Assembly (NCBI GenBank): GCA_001971685.1
Contig: CP019326.1
Location: forward strand, 434,001-498,000
Direction of reading: 5' to 3'
DNA: 64,000 bases
Origin: Halomonas sp. 1513
Lineage (GTDB): Bacteria > Pseudomonadota > Gammaproteobacteria > Pseudomonadales > Halomonadaceae
Position numbers and translations under genes: made by a program. The notes under the pieces are model-generated. The model had not been told where the DNA came from and did not search any database. It saw only the letters and a program-made list of their open reading frames with translations. Each line of letters starts with the position of its first letter. Positions within the stretch are counted from its first letter, which is position 1. This document shows positions 8,566-20,913 of the stretch, one piece after another.

Positions 8566-8952
8566 ATGAAACTGCTTAATCGCTCCGCCCTGAGCGTCAA
8601 GCCGACCCAGGCCTTTCTGGATTGGATCAACTCCCTGGAGCCCACGGTCGGTGACGATGATTTGACGATTGACGATATCGACCGCGAAAACACCGTCTAC
8701 CTGATTCCGGAGATGGATACCCCGGAAGCGCTCGAAGCGTTCATCAACGAACGCTATATGGAAATTCTCGAGACCGAGCTGCGCGCCTGGGAAGAGGACG
8801 AACGGCAGTGGCCCGAGCGCCTCGACTGGGCGCTGTTCCAGCGCTTCGTGCAGGTCGAGCACAGCTATCTGGCTGTCGACCTCGACGACGAGGCACCGCT
8901 GGAGATCGCTGAGGTCGACGACGCCCTGCTGCTCGAAACCGACCAGGACTAA
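8566..8952 (+). CDS. conserved acidic hypothetical protein
   Basis: A 128-residue, strongly acidic cytoplasmic protein of unknown function, beginning MKLLNRSALSVKPTQAFLDW. It has no signal peptide or membrane segment. The N-terminal pattern NRSAL..KP..FLDW and VYLIPEMDT are, from memory, shared by small uncharacterised proteins in other gammaproteobacteria, so the gene is probably real and conserved. AGGAGA seven bases upstream decides ATG 8566; the frame is open further upstream through the repeat, which I do not think is translated. It stands alone between the copy A repeat and a terminator at 9008. Confidence 0.75.
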   Translation: MKLLNRSALSVKPTQAFLDWINSLEPTVGDDDLTIDDIDRENTVYLIPEMDTPEALEAFINERYMEILETELRAWEEDERQWPERLDWALFQRFVQVEHSYLAVDLDDEAPLEIAEVDDALLLETDQD

Positions 8953-9007
8953 CGGGTCGGCGGGCCATTTCGCCGCCCACCCAGCAGGATCTCCCTACGG
9001 GGAGCCG

Positions 9008-9030
9008 AGACCGGCCCAGGCCGGTCTTTT
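9008..9030 (+). terminator. terminator after the acidic hypothetical gene
   Basis: An 8-bp stem AGACCGGC/GCCGGTCT with loop CCAG runs into TTTT. Confidence 0.75.
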
Positions 9031-9057
9031 CGTGTCAGTGGAACGTCAGGATAGCCG

Positions 9058-10473
9058 ATGAGCCGATTGTTCGAGACCCGCCCCGACGACGATGGTCTGC
9101 CCGGTCGCGAGCGCCGCATTGCCGTGCTGGTGGTGATGGTCGGCACCCTGATGGCGGTGATCGACACCACCATGATCAATATCGCCCTGCCGTCGATTGC
9201 CCGCGACCTCGATATCTCCGCGGCGCGGGCGGTGTGGGTGGTCAGCCTGTTTCAGATCGTATGTGCCGCGACGCTGCTGCTGTTCGCCTCGCTCAGCGAG
9301 CTGGTCAGCCGACGCCGGCTGTATATCGCCGGGCTGGTGGTGTTCACCCTGGCTTCGCTGGGAGCCGCGCTGGCCAACGGCCTGGAGATGCTGCTGGCCT
9401 TTCGCGCCCTGCAGGGCCTCGGGGCGGCGGCCACGCTCTCCATCGGCCCCTCGATCTACCGGCTGATCTTTCCCACCCGCTTGCTGGGCGCGGCCATGGG
9501 GCTGAGCGCGGTGGTGGTCGCCGCCGGCTACGCCTCGGGACCCACGCTGGGCGGCGTGATCCTGTCGTTTGCCGACTGGCCGTGGCTGTTCGCGCTCAAT
9601 GTGCCGGTGGGGCTGCTGGCGCTGACCCTGGCGGTCAAGGCGCTACCCGTCGAGCCGCGCCGCCGCGGCGGCTTCGATATCGCCGGCGCGCTGCTCTCGG
9701 CGGCGATGCTGGCCAGCTTCTTCCTGGCCATGGACGGCGCCGGTCATCAGGCGCCGTGGTGGCAGGTGCTGGGCCTGCTGCTGGCCAGCCTGGTCGCCGG
9801 CTGGCTGTTCCTGCGCCGCCAGCGCCGCGCCAGCCACCCGCTGCTGCCGCTGACGCTGTTCGATGAGCCGCGCTTCACGTTGGCGATCGTGGTCTCGGGC
9901 CTGGCCTTCGTCGGCCAGGGGCTGGCGTTCGTCGCGCTGTCGTTTCTCTATCAGCAGGAGATGGGCTTCTCACCGCTGCAGACCGCCTGGCTGTTCACGC
10001 CCTGGCCGCTGACCATCATGTTCGCCGCGCCGCTGGCCGGGCGCCTGGCCGACCGCTTCAATCCAGCCCTGCTCTCGACGCTGGGGCTGGCGCTGCTGCT
10101 GGCCGGCATGCTGGCGCTGGCGCTACTCCCCGCGGAGGCCGGCATCCTGGATATCCTGTGGCGCACGGCGCTGTGCGGGCTCGGCTTCGGGTTCTTCCAG
10201 GCGCCCAACAACCGCGAGATGATGAGCAGCGTACCCAAGGTGCGCAGCAACAACGCCTCGGGGATGATGAGCACCACCCGCACCATCGGCCAGTCCCTGG
10301 GCGTGGCGCTGGTCGGGGTGTTCCTGGCACTCGGGGCAGGCTCGGTGCAGGCCTCGCTGTGGATCGGCTGCGGCGCCTGCGCGCTGGCCGTGGCGGTGAG
10401 CCTGCGGCGTATTCCACTGGCGCCCGATACCCGCATGCCGCTTACCGAGCGTGCGTCGCCGGAGCGGGATTGA
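9058..10473 (+). CDS. MFS transporter, DHA2 (EmrB/QacA-like) drug:proton antiporter type
   Basis: A 471-residue inner-membrane protein with about 14 membrane segments, typical of the DHA2 group. Motif C-like RLLGAAMGLSAVVVAAGYASG and GPTLGG (about 135-165) mark an exporter, and AGRLADRFNP (about 325) is the central repeat of motif A. PNNREMMSSVP...RSNNASGMMSTTR near the end is usual in EmrB relatives. The substrate is not predictable. There is no adjacent membrane-fusion (EmrA) gene or regulator. ATG 9058 directly follows the terminator of the previous gene. The stop lies 79 bases before bolA. Confidence 0.85.
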   Translation: MSRLFETRPDDDGLPGRERRIAVLVVMVGTLMAVIDTTMINIALPSIARDLDISAARAVWVVSLFQIVCAATLLLFASLSELVSRRRLYIAGLVVFTLASLGAALANGLEMLLAFRALQGLGAAATLSIGPSIYRLIFPTRLLGAAMGLSAVVVAAGYASGPTLGGVILSFADWPWLFALNVPVGLLALTLAVKALPVEPRRRGGFDIAGALLSAAMLASFFLAMDGAGHQAPWWQVLGLLLASLVAGWLFLRRQRRASHPLLPLTLFDEPRFTLAIVVSGLAFVGQGLAFVALSFLYQQEMGFSPLQTAWLFTPWPLTIMFAAPLAGRLADRFNPALLSTLGLALLLAGMLALALLPAEAGILDILWRTALCGLGFGFFQAPNNREMMSSVPKVRSNNASGMMSTTRTIGQSLGVALVGVFLALGAGSVQASLWIGCGACALAVAVSLRRIPLAPDTRMPLTERASPERD

Positions 10474-10552
10474 AATCGCCGAGGCGGGACTGAAAGAGTA
10501 CAATGGCGCTATTCCGCTCACTTCACGACGCGACTACCACGAGGCAACCGCC

Positions 10553-10864
10553 ATGAGCATTCAGGCGCAGATCGAGGACAAGCTCAAGACGCTATCGCCC
10601 ATCTGGCTGACGGTGGAGAACGAGAGCCACCGACACAACGTGCCGGCCGAGTCGGAAACCCACTTCAAGGTCACGCTGGTCTCCGAGCGTTTCGAGGGCA
10701 TGATGCCGGTCAAGCGTCATCAGCAGCTCTACGCGCTACTCGCCGATGAGCTCGCCGGGCCGGTACACGCCCTGGCACTGCACCCCTACACCCCGGATGA
10801 GTGGCAGGCACGCGGCGGCCAGCGGCCCGACTCGCCCGACTGCCGCGGTGGCAGCGGGGCGTGA
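10553..10864 (+). CDS. bolA: BolA family protein
   Basis: A 103-residue BolA protein. The core ESHRHNVPAESETHFKVTLVS and LADELAGPVHALALHPYTPDEW match E. coli BolA closely, including the conserved histidines that help ligate a shared [2Fe-2S] cluster with a monothiol glutaredoxin. BolA links iron-sulfur trafficking and stationary-phase morphology. The tail DSPDCRGGSGA matches the SPPCRGAGS tail of E. coli BolA, which separates it from IbaG. Its TGA overlaps the GTG start of the next gene. Confidence 0.93.
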   Translation: MSIQAQIEDKLKTLSPIWLTVENESHRHNVPAESETHFKVTLVSERFEGMMPVKRHQQLYALLADELAGPVHALALHPYTPDEWQARGGQRPDSPDCRGGSGA

Positions 10865-11682
10865 CCAGCGAGCCGCAGCGTCTGCAGTACTTGAGTGCCA
10901 TGGGCGTCACCGCCTGGGTGGCACGCTACCGCCTGCCTAACGCCCTGGAAACCCCGGCCTGCGAGTGGCCTGAGCCCGAGGTGCCCGCCGCTCCGGCACC
11001 CTCGCAGCGGCTGCATGCGCTGCTCGACGAACCGCCGGGCGCACCCGAAGCGCCGACGCCAACGCCTGCCAAGCCTGCACGGCGGGGCAAGGCGCGGGCC
11101 ATGCTGGGCGTGGATGTCTCCCAAGAAGCTCCCGAACCCGCTGACCGGGCCGAGAGTGCCCCGGCCCCGAGCGCCGCAGGCGCCCGCCAGGCGCTGCGCT
11201 TCAGCCTGCAGATTACCGCGCTGGAAGGGCGCTGGCTGGTGCTGCTGCCCCAGGCCGCGGCCCCTGACGCCACGGCCCAGCGTCTGCTGGGCAACCTGCT
11301 GCAGGCCGCCGGCATCCACCTGGCCGAGCCGCCGGTGTTCCAGGCCTTCCAGTGGCCGATGATGGAAGAGCTGCCGGTGGAGGCGCCGCTCGATGAGGCC
11401 CGCGATGGCCTGCGTGCGTTCATTGACGGGCGCCGCCGTGGCGGCTGGCGAGCCGAGCGGGTACTGATGTTCGGCGAGGCACCGGCGCTGGCTGAGGTGT
11501 TGGCGATCGAGGCGGGGCGCTGCGGCCTGCTACAGCTTCCCGCCTGGCAGGGGCCGGCGCTCGACGAGCTGAGTCGCGATGCCGATGCCAAGCGCGCCTT
11601 GCTGCCGCTGCTGGGAGAGTGGCGCCTGGCCTGGCAGAGTGCCGCCGACGGGCCTGCTGCCGAGGGAGACGCCGATGCGTGA
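10861..11682 (+). CDS. holD: probable DNA polymerase III psi subunit (HolD-like)
   Basis: A 273-residue protein starting at GTG 10861, overlapping the bolA stop (GTGA). The N-terminus MTSEPQRLQYLSAMGVTAW resembles the chi-binding N-terminus of E. coli HolD (MTSRRDWQLQQLGITQW). The C-terminal PALDELSRDADAKRALL resembles its PALTDLRANPTARAALW. Between them, residues 35-110 are a Pro/Ala-rich linker that makes the protein about twice the length of E. coli psi; residues 111-260 form the globular part. The gene sits directly before rimI, exactly as holD does in E. coli. Psi would tie the clamp loader to chi and SSB. The overall similarity is weak, so the call rests on both ends plus position. Confidence 0.7.
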   Translation: MTSEPQRLQYLSAMGVTAWVARYRLPNALETPACEWPEPEVPAAPAPSQRLHALLDEPPGAPEAPTPTPAKPARRGKARAMLGVDVSQEAPEPADRAESAPAPSAAGARQALRFSLQITALEGRWLVLLPQAAAPDATAQRLLGNLLQAAGIHLAEPPVFQAFQWPMMEELPVEAPLDEARDGLRAFIDGRRRGGWRAERVLMFGEAPALAEVLAIEAGRCGLLQLPAWQGPALDELSRDADAKRALLPLLGEWRLAWQSAADGPAAEGDADA

Positions 11683-12160
11683 CCCCTGGCTGCGGACGTT
11701 GGATGCCGACTGGCTGGAGGCGGTGGAGCGGATCGAGACCCTCGGCCAGCCGGCCCCCTGGTCGAGGGTGCAATTGATGGGAGCGCTGACCGATGCTCAG
11801 GGCAGTGTCTGGGGCGTCGGGCTGGGAGAGCAGGCCGGCGAGGGACTGCGCGGCTTTGCGGTGCTCAGTCGCCAGCCCTTCGATGCCGAGCTGCAGGCGA
11901 TTACCGTAATGCCCGATGCGCGACGCCAGGGGCTGGCCTGGCGGCTGATCAGGGCGCTGATCGGCCAGGCCACGGAGTGGCGCAGCGAGCGACTGCTGCT
12001 CGAGGTGCGCGCCTCCAATCAGGCGGCGCTGGCGCTCTACCGACGCAGCGGATTTCGCGACGACGGCCTGCGCCGCGGCTACTACCCGCCGCTCAACGGC
12101 AGCGGCGCACGGGAGGACGCGCTGCTGATGTCCTTTCCGCTGGCCGGCTGCCGCGACTGA
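11675..12160 (+). CDS. rimI: ribosomal protein S18 N-acetyltransferase RimI
   Basis: A 161-residue GNAT acetyltransferase. ITVMPDARRQGLAWRLIRAL (about 68-87) is the acetyl-CoA-binding motif A, a variant of V.P..RG.G.G, and LLLEVRASNQAALALYRRSGF is the typical motif B, followed by RRGYYPP as in RimI proteins. E. coli RimI acetylates the N-terminal alanine of S18. ATG 11675 overlaps the previous gene by eight bases and has GAGGGAGA upstream. It ends three bases before the opposing zapB. Confidence 0.88.
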   Translation: MRDPWLRTLDADWLEAVERIETLGQPAPWSRVQLMGALTDAQGSVWGVGLGEQAGEGLRGFAVLSRQPFDAELQAITVMPDARRQGLAWRLIRALIGQATEWRSERLLLEVRASNQAALALYRRSGFRDDGLRRGYYPPLNGSGAREDALLMSFPLAGCRD

Positions 12161-12163
12161 GGT

Positions 12164-12358
12164 TCAGGCGCTGCCGCTGCCGTCGAGTTCGTTGAACTTC
12201 TCCAGCAGGCCGCTGAGGCGCTGCTGCCACTCGTCATGCTCCTGCTTCAGGCGGGCATTTTCCTCGCGCAGCTCCTCGGCCTCCATCTTCAGCATTTCGA
12301 TGGCCTCGACGGCGTTGCCGACTTTCTGCTCGAGCTGATTGAAGAGTTCGATGCTCAT
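12164..12358 (-). CDS. zapB: cell division protein ZapB
   Basis: A 64-residue, almost entirely coiled-coil protein (MSIELFNQLEQKVGNAVEAI, then heptads through LEKFNELDG). ZapB binds ZapA and stabilises the Z-ring at midcell. E. coli ZapB is 81 residues, so this copy is slightly short. It is preceded by CAGGAGACCAGG and faces rimI tail to tail. Its position next to rsmD and ftsY keeps division genes together. Confidence 0.85.
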   Translation of the reverse strand: MSIELFNQLEQKVGNAVEAIEMLKMEAEELREENARLKQEHDEWQQRLSGLLEKFNELDGSGSA

Positions 12359-12446
12359 CCTGGTCTCCTGATGTGATTGCAGCGTCTAGGGCCCGGACGG
12401 GATGCCGGGGCTGGCCTGGGGCGCAGCGTACGACGCGTGGCGCGGC

Positions 12447-13076
12447 TCAGCAAGCGTCGCCGGGTAACGACAGGCGCCGATAGAGGCGGGCATGGCTGTC
12501 GCCGGCGCGGACCTCGCGATGCATTGTCCAGCTCGCGGGTACGTTAGGGGTGAGCCCGGCCTCGGTTTCCAGGTAGATCCAGGCCCGCGCGGCGAGCCAG
12601 CCGCCGGCCTCGAGCGCGGCACAGCTCGGCTCGGCGAGCCCTTGGCGAAACGGCGGGTCGAGAAACACCAGGGCATAGGGCGCCGCCGCGTCGGCGGGGG
12701 CGTCGAGCAGGGCCATGACATCGCTGGTGGTGACACGCCCAGTGGCGCCGAGGGTGGCGAGATTGTCGCGCAGGGCGCTGGCCACCGCGGCGTCGCCCTC
12801 GACGAAGTGGGCCTGGCGGGCGCCCCGTGACAGCGCCTCCAGCCCCAGTGCACCGGTACCGGCGTAGAGGTCGAGCACATCAGCACCGAGCGCGGCGCCT
12901 GCCAGCCAGTTGAACAGCGTCTCGCGCACCCTGTCCGGGGTGGGGCGCAGGCCCGGGCGGTCGAGCACCGGCAGCTGGCGGCGGCGGAACTCGCCGCCGA
13001 TGATGCGCAGGCGACCGCTTGCCTGGTTGGCACGGGCAGCGGGGCGGCGGCGTGAGGGGGGGCGGCGTCGAGTCAT
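12447..13076 (-). CDS. rsmD: 16S rRNA (guanine(966)-N2)-methyltransferase RsmD
   Basis: A 209-residue SAM-dependent enzyme. An Arg-rich tail (residues 1-20) precedes LRIIGGEFRRRQLPV and RPTPDRVRETLFNWL, the standard RsmD opening. SAM motif YAGTGALGLEALSRG and catalytic LDPPF (a variant of NPPY) follow. It methylates G966 of 16S rRNA during small-subunit assembly. It is divergent from ftsY, as in many gammaproteobacteria, with about 100 bases between the two starts. Confidence 0.95.
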   Translation of the reverse strand: MTRRRPPSRRRPAARANQASGRLRIIGGEFRRRQLPVLDRPGLRPTPDRVRETLFNWLAGAALGADVLDLYAGTGALGLEALSRGARQAHFVEGDAAVASALRDNLATLGATGRVTTSDVMALLDAPADAAAPYALVFLDPPFRQGLAEPSCAALEAGGWLAARAWIYLETEAGLTPNVPASWTMHREVRAGDSHARLYRRLSLPGDAC

Positions 13077-13099
13077 GGGGCCGAATTGTACCGTCGGGC

Positions 13100-13108
13100 T
13101 TATCCACA
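13100..13108 (+). promoter_or_regulatory. single consensus DnaA box between rsmD and ftsY
   Basis: TTATCCACA, a perfect match to the strong DnaA box, lies in the gap between the two divergent starts. One 9-mer can occur by chance in 64 kb, and no second box is seen next to it. Confidence 0.35.
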
Positions 13109-13179
13109 GTCACCGCCGGCGGTGGTAGGATGAGTCGATTGTTCCGCGATTCTCCAGGTGCCGAGGTCAGATCACGCCC

Positions 13180-14523
<1,344 letters not shown>

Positions 14524-14526
14524 GCC

Positions 14527-15195
14527 GTGATTGCCTTCGAGCACGTCGGCAAGCGCTACGGCGGGCGCTTCGAGGCGCTGGCCAATATCGACTTCCAGGT
14601 CGAGCGCGGCGAGATGCTGTTTCTCACCGGCCATTCCGGCGCCGGCAAGAGTTCGCTGCTGCGGCTGATCATGCGCCTCGAGCGCCCGTCGCGCGGCCGG
14701 GTGCTGGTCGCCGGCCACGATATCAACCGCCTGCACCACTCCCAGGTGCCCTTTTACCGGCGCCAGATCGGCGTGGTCTTCCAGGACCACCAGCTGCTGT
14801 TCGATCGTTCGATCTACCACAACGTGGCGCTGCCGCTGGAGATCCAGGGGGTCGAGCCCCGCGAGGCGGCGCGGCGGGTGCGGGCGGCGCTCGACAAGGT
14901 AGGCCTGCTGCACCGCGAGAAGGCGCTGCCCATCGAGCTCTCCGGCGGCGAGCAGCAGCGCGTGGGTATCGCCCGGGCGGTGGTCAACAAGCCGGCGCTG
15001 CTGCTCGCCGACGAGCCTACCGGCAACCTCGACCCGCAGCTCTCCGCCGACATCATGACCCTGTTCGAGGATTTCAATCGTATCGGTACCACGGTGATGA
15101 TCGCCAGCCACGACTTGGCGCTGATCGCGCGGCTGCGCCATCGCGTGCTGCAGCTGCGTGAGGGTCGCCTGGTGGCTGACCAGGAGGCGGCATGA
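14527..15195 (+). CDS. ftsE: cell division ATP-binding protein FtsE
   Basis: A 222-residue ABC ATPase. Walker A is GHSGAGKSSLLRL (about 36-48), the signature LSGGEQQRVGIARA (about 137) and Walker B LLADEPTGNLDP (about 160). With FtsX it forms an ABC-like complex that switches on septal peptidoglycan hydrolases through EnvC. The start is GTG at 14527, three bases after ftsY. The stop overlaps the ftsX start (ATGA). Confidence 0.96.
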   Translation: MIAFEHVGKRYGGRFEALANIDFQVERGEMLFLTGHSGAGKSSLLRLIMRLERPSRGRVLVAGHDINRLHHSQVPFYRRQIGVVFQDHQLLFDRSIYHNVALPLEIQGVEPREAARRVRAALDKVGLLHREKALPIELSGGEQQRVGIARAVVNKPALLLADEPTGNLDPQLSADIMTLFEDFNRIGTTVMIASHDLALIARLRHRVLQLREGRLVADQEAA

Positions 15196-16166
15196 GCGGC
15201 GCCCAGCCAGCCCCGCGGCGGGGGGCACGCAGCCACCAGACGCGCACCAGCAGTCGCCTGCGCAGCTGGCTGCGCCACCATCGCGCAATGTGCCTCGATA
15301 GCGCACTACGCCTGCTGCGCCACCCGTTGGGCAGCCTGCTGACCATGCTGGCCATCGCCATTGCGCTGGTGCTGCCTGCGGCGCTGTGGCTGGTGCTGGA
15401 TAGTGCCCGACTGCTCGATGCCGAGCTCGACGAGAGTGCTACCCTGACCGCCTACCTCGAGGCCGGGGTCGACGAGGCCCAGGCGATGCGCATCAACCAA
15501 GCGCTAGGGGCTCATCCGGAGGTGGATGCCACGCGGCTGATCACCGCCGCCGAGGGCATGGCCGAGTTCCAGGAGTCGCTGGGCCTGGCCGATGCGCTGG
15601 GCCGGCTCGATGACAACCCGCTGCCGGCCAGCGTGGTGGTCTCGCCCCGCGAGACCCGGCCGGACGCGGTGCGCTCCCTGGCCGAGCAGCTCGAGTCGGT
15701 CAGCGGTGTCGACGAGGTGCGCCTCGACCTGGCCTGGATCGAGCGCCTGGCGCAGCTCGCCGAGCTGGGACGCCGCGTCGCGCTGGCGCTGGCGGTACTG
15801 TTCGGCCTCGGCGTGCTGCTGATCGTCGGCAATACCATTCGTCTGGCGGTGGAGAGCCGTCGCCAGGAGATCCAGGTGGTGACGTTGATCGGTGCCACCC
15901 ACGCCTTCGTGCGGCGCCCGTTTCTCTACAGCGGCGCCTGGTACGGGCTGGGCGGCGGCCTGCTGGCCTGGGCGCTGCTGAGCCTGGGCGGGCAGTGGTT
16001 GGCGGCCCCCGTGACCGCGCTGGCCGAGAGCTACGGCGCGCACTTCAGCCTGCCGCGGTTGGATGCTGCGGGCTCGGCAATACTGCTATTTTCGAGTACA
16101 CTATTGGGCCTGCTCGGGGCGTGGATTGCGGTCAGCCGGCACCTTGCCGAGATGCGTCCCTCCTGA
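15192..16166 (+). CDS. ftsX: cell division protein FtsX
   Basis: A 324-residue inner-membrane partner of FtsE. A basic cytoplasmic tail (1-45) is followed by one membrane segment (about 50-72), a periplasmic domain (about 75-190) that would contact EnvC, and three more segments, with WIAVSRHLAEM at the end. RRQEIQVVTLIGATHAFVRR lies in the cytoplasmic loop typical of the family. The start overlaps ftsE by four bases. Confidence 0.94.
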   Translation: MSGAQPAPRRGARSHQTRTSSRLRSWLRHHRAMCLDSALRLLRHPLGSLLTMLAIAIALVLPAALWLVLDSARLLDAELDESATLTAYLEAGVDEAQAMRINQALGAHPEVDATRLITAAEGMAEFQESLGLADALGRLDDNPLPASVVVSPRETRPDAVRSLAEQLESVSGVDEVRLDLAWIERLAQLAELGRRVALALAVLFGLGVLLIVGNTIRLAVESRRQEIQVVTLIGATHAFVRRPFLYSGAWYGLGGGLLAWALLSLGGQWLAAPVTALAESYGAHFSLPRLDAAGSAILLFSSTLLGLLGAWIAVSRHLAEMRPS

Positions 16167-16324
16167 GCGCAAGGCGGCGCTCAAAGCCCCGCCGGGCGCG
16201 GCTAGCGGGAACTTCCGCCAGCCCGTGATGTCATGGTAGTTAGTCAGCTAAGCGTGGTCGTACGGTTATCCATCGTCACGTACCGGCATTCATCGAAGTA
16301 GGCAATCTTGGAGACCCTCGTCAC

Positions 16325-17191
16325 ATGAGTACCCGTCTTCAGCCTGTTGGTCATCTATCTCCGGGCCACGACCTGAATGGATATATTCAGGCGGTCAACG
16401 GCATCGCCGTGCTGTCTGCAGAGGAGGAGCGCGAACTGGCGTTCCGCCTGCACGAACAGAGCGACCTGGAGGCCGCGCGCCGCCTGGTCCTGTCGCACCT
16501 GCGTTTCGTGGTGCATATTGCACGCAGCTACTCCGGCTACGGCCTGCCCCAGGCCGACCTGATCCAGGAAGGCAACGTCGGCCTGATGAAGGCAGTCAAG
16601 CGCTTCGACCCCAACCAGGGCGTGCGTCTGGTGTCGTTCGCCGTGCACTGGATCAAGGCCGAGATTCACGAGTTCGTGCTGCGCAACTGGCGCATCGTCA
16701 AGATCGCCACCACCAAGGCGCAGCGCAAGCTGTTCTTCAATCTGCGCAGTGCCAAGAAGCGCTTGGCCTGGCTCAACAACGATGAAGTCGACGCCATCGC
16801 CAAGGATCTCGACGTCAAGCCCGAGATCGTGCGCGAGATGGAGGGGCGGCTGACCGCCTACGACGCCGGCTTCGACGCCTCGCCCAGCGATGACGACGAG
16901 CAGAGCTACCAGGCGCCGGTGCACTTCCTCGACGACGCCCGCTTCGATCCGGCCACCCAGCTCGAAGACAGCGACTGGGAGGAGGACTCGACCCGGCGCC
17001 TGCAGCTGGCGCTCGACGAGCTCGACGAGCGCTCACGCGACATTCTTCAGCGCCGTTGGCTCAACGAGCCCAAGGCCACGCTCCACGAGCTGGCCGACGT
17101 CTACGGCGTTTCCGCCGAGCGCATCCGCCAGCTCGAGAAGAACGCCATGAACAAGATCAAGCGCCAGATCGGTGATGCGTTGGTAGCCTAA
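16325..17191 (+). CDS. rpoH: RNA polymerase heat-shock sigma factor RpoH (sigma-32)
   Basis: A 288-residue sigma-70 family factor. Region 2 includes [19 protein letters not shown] and the promoter-melting [15 protein letters not shown]. The RpoH box, [15 protein letters not shown] (about 133-147), is diagnostic for sigma-32. Region 4.2 ends [20 protein letters not shown]. The 158-base gap from ftsX gives room for its own promoters. E. coli rpoH mRNA is temperature-sensing, but I cannot show that here. A strong terminator follows at 17262. Confidence 0.97.
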   Translation: MSTRLQPVGHLSPGHDLNGYIQAVNGIAVLSAEEERELAFRLHEQSDLEAARRLVLSHLRFVVHIARSYSGYGLPQADLIQEGNVGLMKAVKRFDPNQGVRLVSFAVHWIKAEIHEFVLRNWRIVKIATTKAQRKLFFNLRSAKKRLAWLNNDEVDAIAKDLDVKPEIVREMEGRLTAYDAGFDASPSDDDEQSYQAPVHFLDDARFDPATQLEDSDWEEDSTRRLQLALDELDERSRDILQRRWLNEPKATLHELADVYGVSAERIRQLEKNAMNKIKRQIGDALVA

Positions 17192-17261
17192 GAGCGCCCA
17201 GCCGTAAGCGCCAGACGCCCGGCAGGTCAGTTACGGGCGGCAGCTGCTGAGGTAGAAAACG

Positions 17262-17297
17262 AGAACCCCCGTCGGATGATCATCCGACGGGGGTTCT
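17262..17297. terminator. bidirectional terminator between rpoH and slmA
   Basis: A perfect 36-base palindrome with arms reading AGAACCCCCGTCGGATGA. T-rich sequence follows on both strands (TTCTTCGTT on plus, TCGTTTTC on minus), so it can end both convergent transcripts. Confidence 0.85.
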
Positions 17298-17333
17298 TCG
17301 TTGACGCTCGGAATGCCCATGTCACTATTTGGC

Positions 17334-17375
17334 GGCGCTCGGCGCTCGGCGCTCGGCGCTCGGCGCTCGGCGCTC
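17334..17375. repeat. heptanucleotide tandem repeat at the slmA 3' end
   Basis: Six exact copies of GGCGCTC in a row. The last copy overlaps the slmA stop codon (17374-17376), so the array is almost entirely untranslated. Seven-base units suggest slippage and likely length variation between strains. Confidence 0.9.
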
Positions 17376-17991
17376 AGGCCCGCGCCAGGCTCGGCACGTC
17401 CATCAATAGCTGGGCCGAGAGCAACCGCCACTGGTCGTCCCAGTACTCGGTGGGGCGGCGGCGGAAGTCGCTGCGCACGTACTGCGAGATGCGGCCCTCG
17501 GCGTGGGCCATCAGCAGGTTGGCGGCGGCCGAGGCGGGCAGGCTGGGGCGACGCTGCTCGCGCAGCTCGGCCTCGCGCAGCACCTGTTTGAGCTGGGTCT
17601 CGAGGCGCTCGAAGAGCTGGTGGATGCGCAGTCGCAGCCGTGCGGTTTCGCCGGTCAGCGCATCGCCGCCCAGCAGCCGGGTGAGGCCGGGGTTCTTCTC
17701 GGCGAAGCCCAGCAGCAGGGTAAGGATCTGCTGGCAGCGCGGCAGCGCCTCGTGGGTCTCGTCGAGGATGCGGCGAATGCGCTCGAACAGGGTCTCTTCG
17801 ATGAACTCGATCAGCCCTTCGAACATCCGCGCCTTGCTTGGGAAGTGCCGGTAGAGCGCTGCCTCGGAGACCCCGACCTGGCGTGCCAGGGCGGCAATGG
17901 TGATGCGCTTGCCGCTGTCCTCTTCGAGCATCAGCGCCAGCGCCTGGAGGATCTCCTCCCGGCGGTTGGTCTTCGAATTTTCCTGCGTCAT
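17374..17991 (-). CDS. slmA: nucleoid occlusion factor SlmA
   Basis: A 205-residue TetR-fold DNA-binding protein. The helix-turn-helix [21 protein letters not shown] (residues 30-50) and [20 protein letters not shown] match SlmA. It binds chromosomal sites and FtsZ, blocking septum formation over the nucleoid. It lies downstream of argB on the same strand in the coaBC-dut-algC-argB-slmA series; in E. coli slmA also follows coaBC-dut. Its end overlaps a heptamer repeat. Confidence 0.93.
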   Translation of the reverse strand: MTQENSKTNRREEILQALALMLEEDSGKRITIAALARQVGVSEAALYRHFPSKARMFEGLIEFIEETLFERIRRILDETHEALPRCQQILTLLLGFAEKNPGLTRLLGGDALTGETARLRLRIHQLFERLETQLKQVLREAELREQRRPSLPASAAANLLMAHAEGRISQYVRSDFRRRPTEYWDDQWRLLSAQLLMDVPSLARA

Positions 17992-18077
17992 GATGTTCTT
18001 CTAATGATCCCGTTGTCCGCTCATCCTACTGTCGCCCTCGCGGCGGGGCAAACCCGCCGTGAATGAATGGCGGTGGA

Positions 18078-20413
<2,336 letters not shown>

Positions 20414-20442
20414 GGGCAATTCCTTTTTGCGTTATCCAAGAT

Positions 20443-20913
20443 TCAGTGGCGGCCGGAGCTACCGAAGCCGCCGTCGCCACGCAGGCTGGCGTCGAAATCG
20501 TCGACGACCTCGAGCTCGGCCTGCACCACAGGGACAAGCACGTACTGTGCCAGGCGTTCGAAGGGTTCGAGCACGAACGGTGCCGTACCACGGTTCCACA
20601 CCGAGATCATCAGCTCGCCCTGGTAGTCGGAGTCGATCAGGCCGACCAGGTTGCCGAGCACGATGCCGTGCTTATGCCCCAAGCCGGAGCGCGGCAGGAT
20701 CATCCCGGCCAGGCCGGGGTCGGCGATATGCACGGCGAGACCGGTGCGCACCAGCTCGCACTGGCCCGGTGCCAGCGTCAGTGGAGCATCGAGCAGGGCG
20801 CGCAGGTCCATGCCGGCGGAGCCCTGGGTGGCGTAGTGGGGCAACGGGAATTCCCGGACGCGTGCGTCGAGGATCTTGACGGCAAGGCGGGGGCGGTCGA
20901 CGGGTGCGGTCAT
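20443..20913 (-). CDS. dut: deoxyuridine triphosphatase (dUTPase)
   Basis: A 156-residue trimeric dUTPase cleaving dUTP to dUMP and pyrophosphate. All five motifs are visible: [30 protein letters not shown] with the catalytic Asp/Tyr, [10 protein letters not shown] and the C-terminal arm [12 protein letters not shown] that closes over the active site. The ATG overlaps the coaBC stop (ATGA), showing translational coupling. Confidence 0.97.
   Translation of the reverse strand: MTAPVDRPRLAVKILDARVREFPLPHYATQGSAGMDLRALLDAPLTLAPGQCELVRTGLAVHIADPGLAGMILPRSGLGHKHGIVLGNLVGLIDSDYQGELMISVWNRGTAPFVLEPFERLAQYVLVPVVQAELEVVDDFDASLRGDGGFGSSGRH

Noticed and set aside
16167..16324. RNA thermometer or multiple rpoH promoters
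   Set aside because: Expected from E. coli, but I could not identify clear promoter boxes or a convincing start-codon hairpin by eye.
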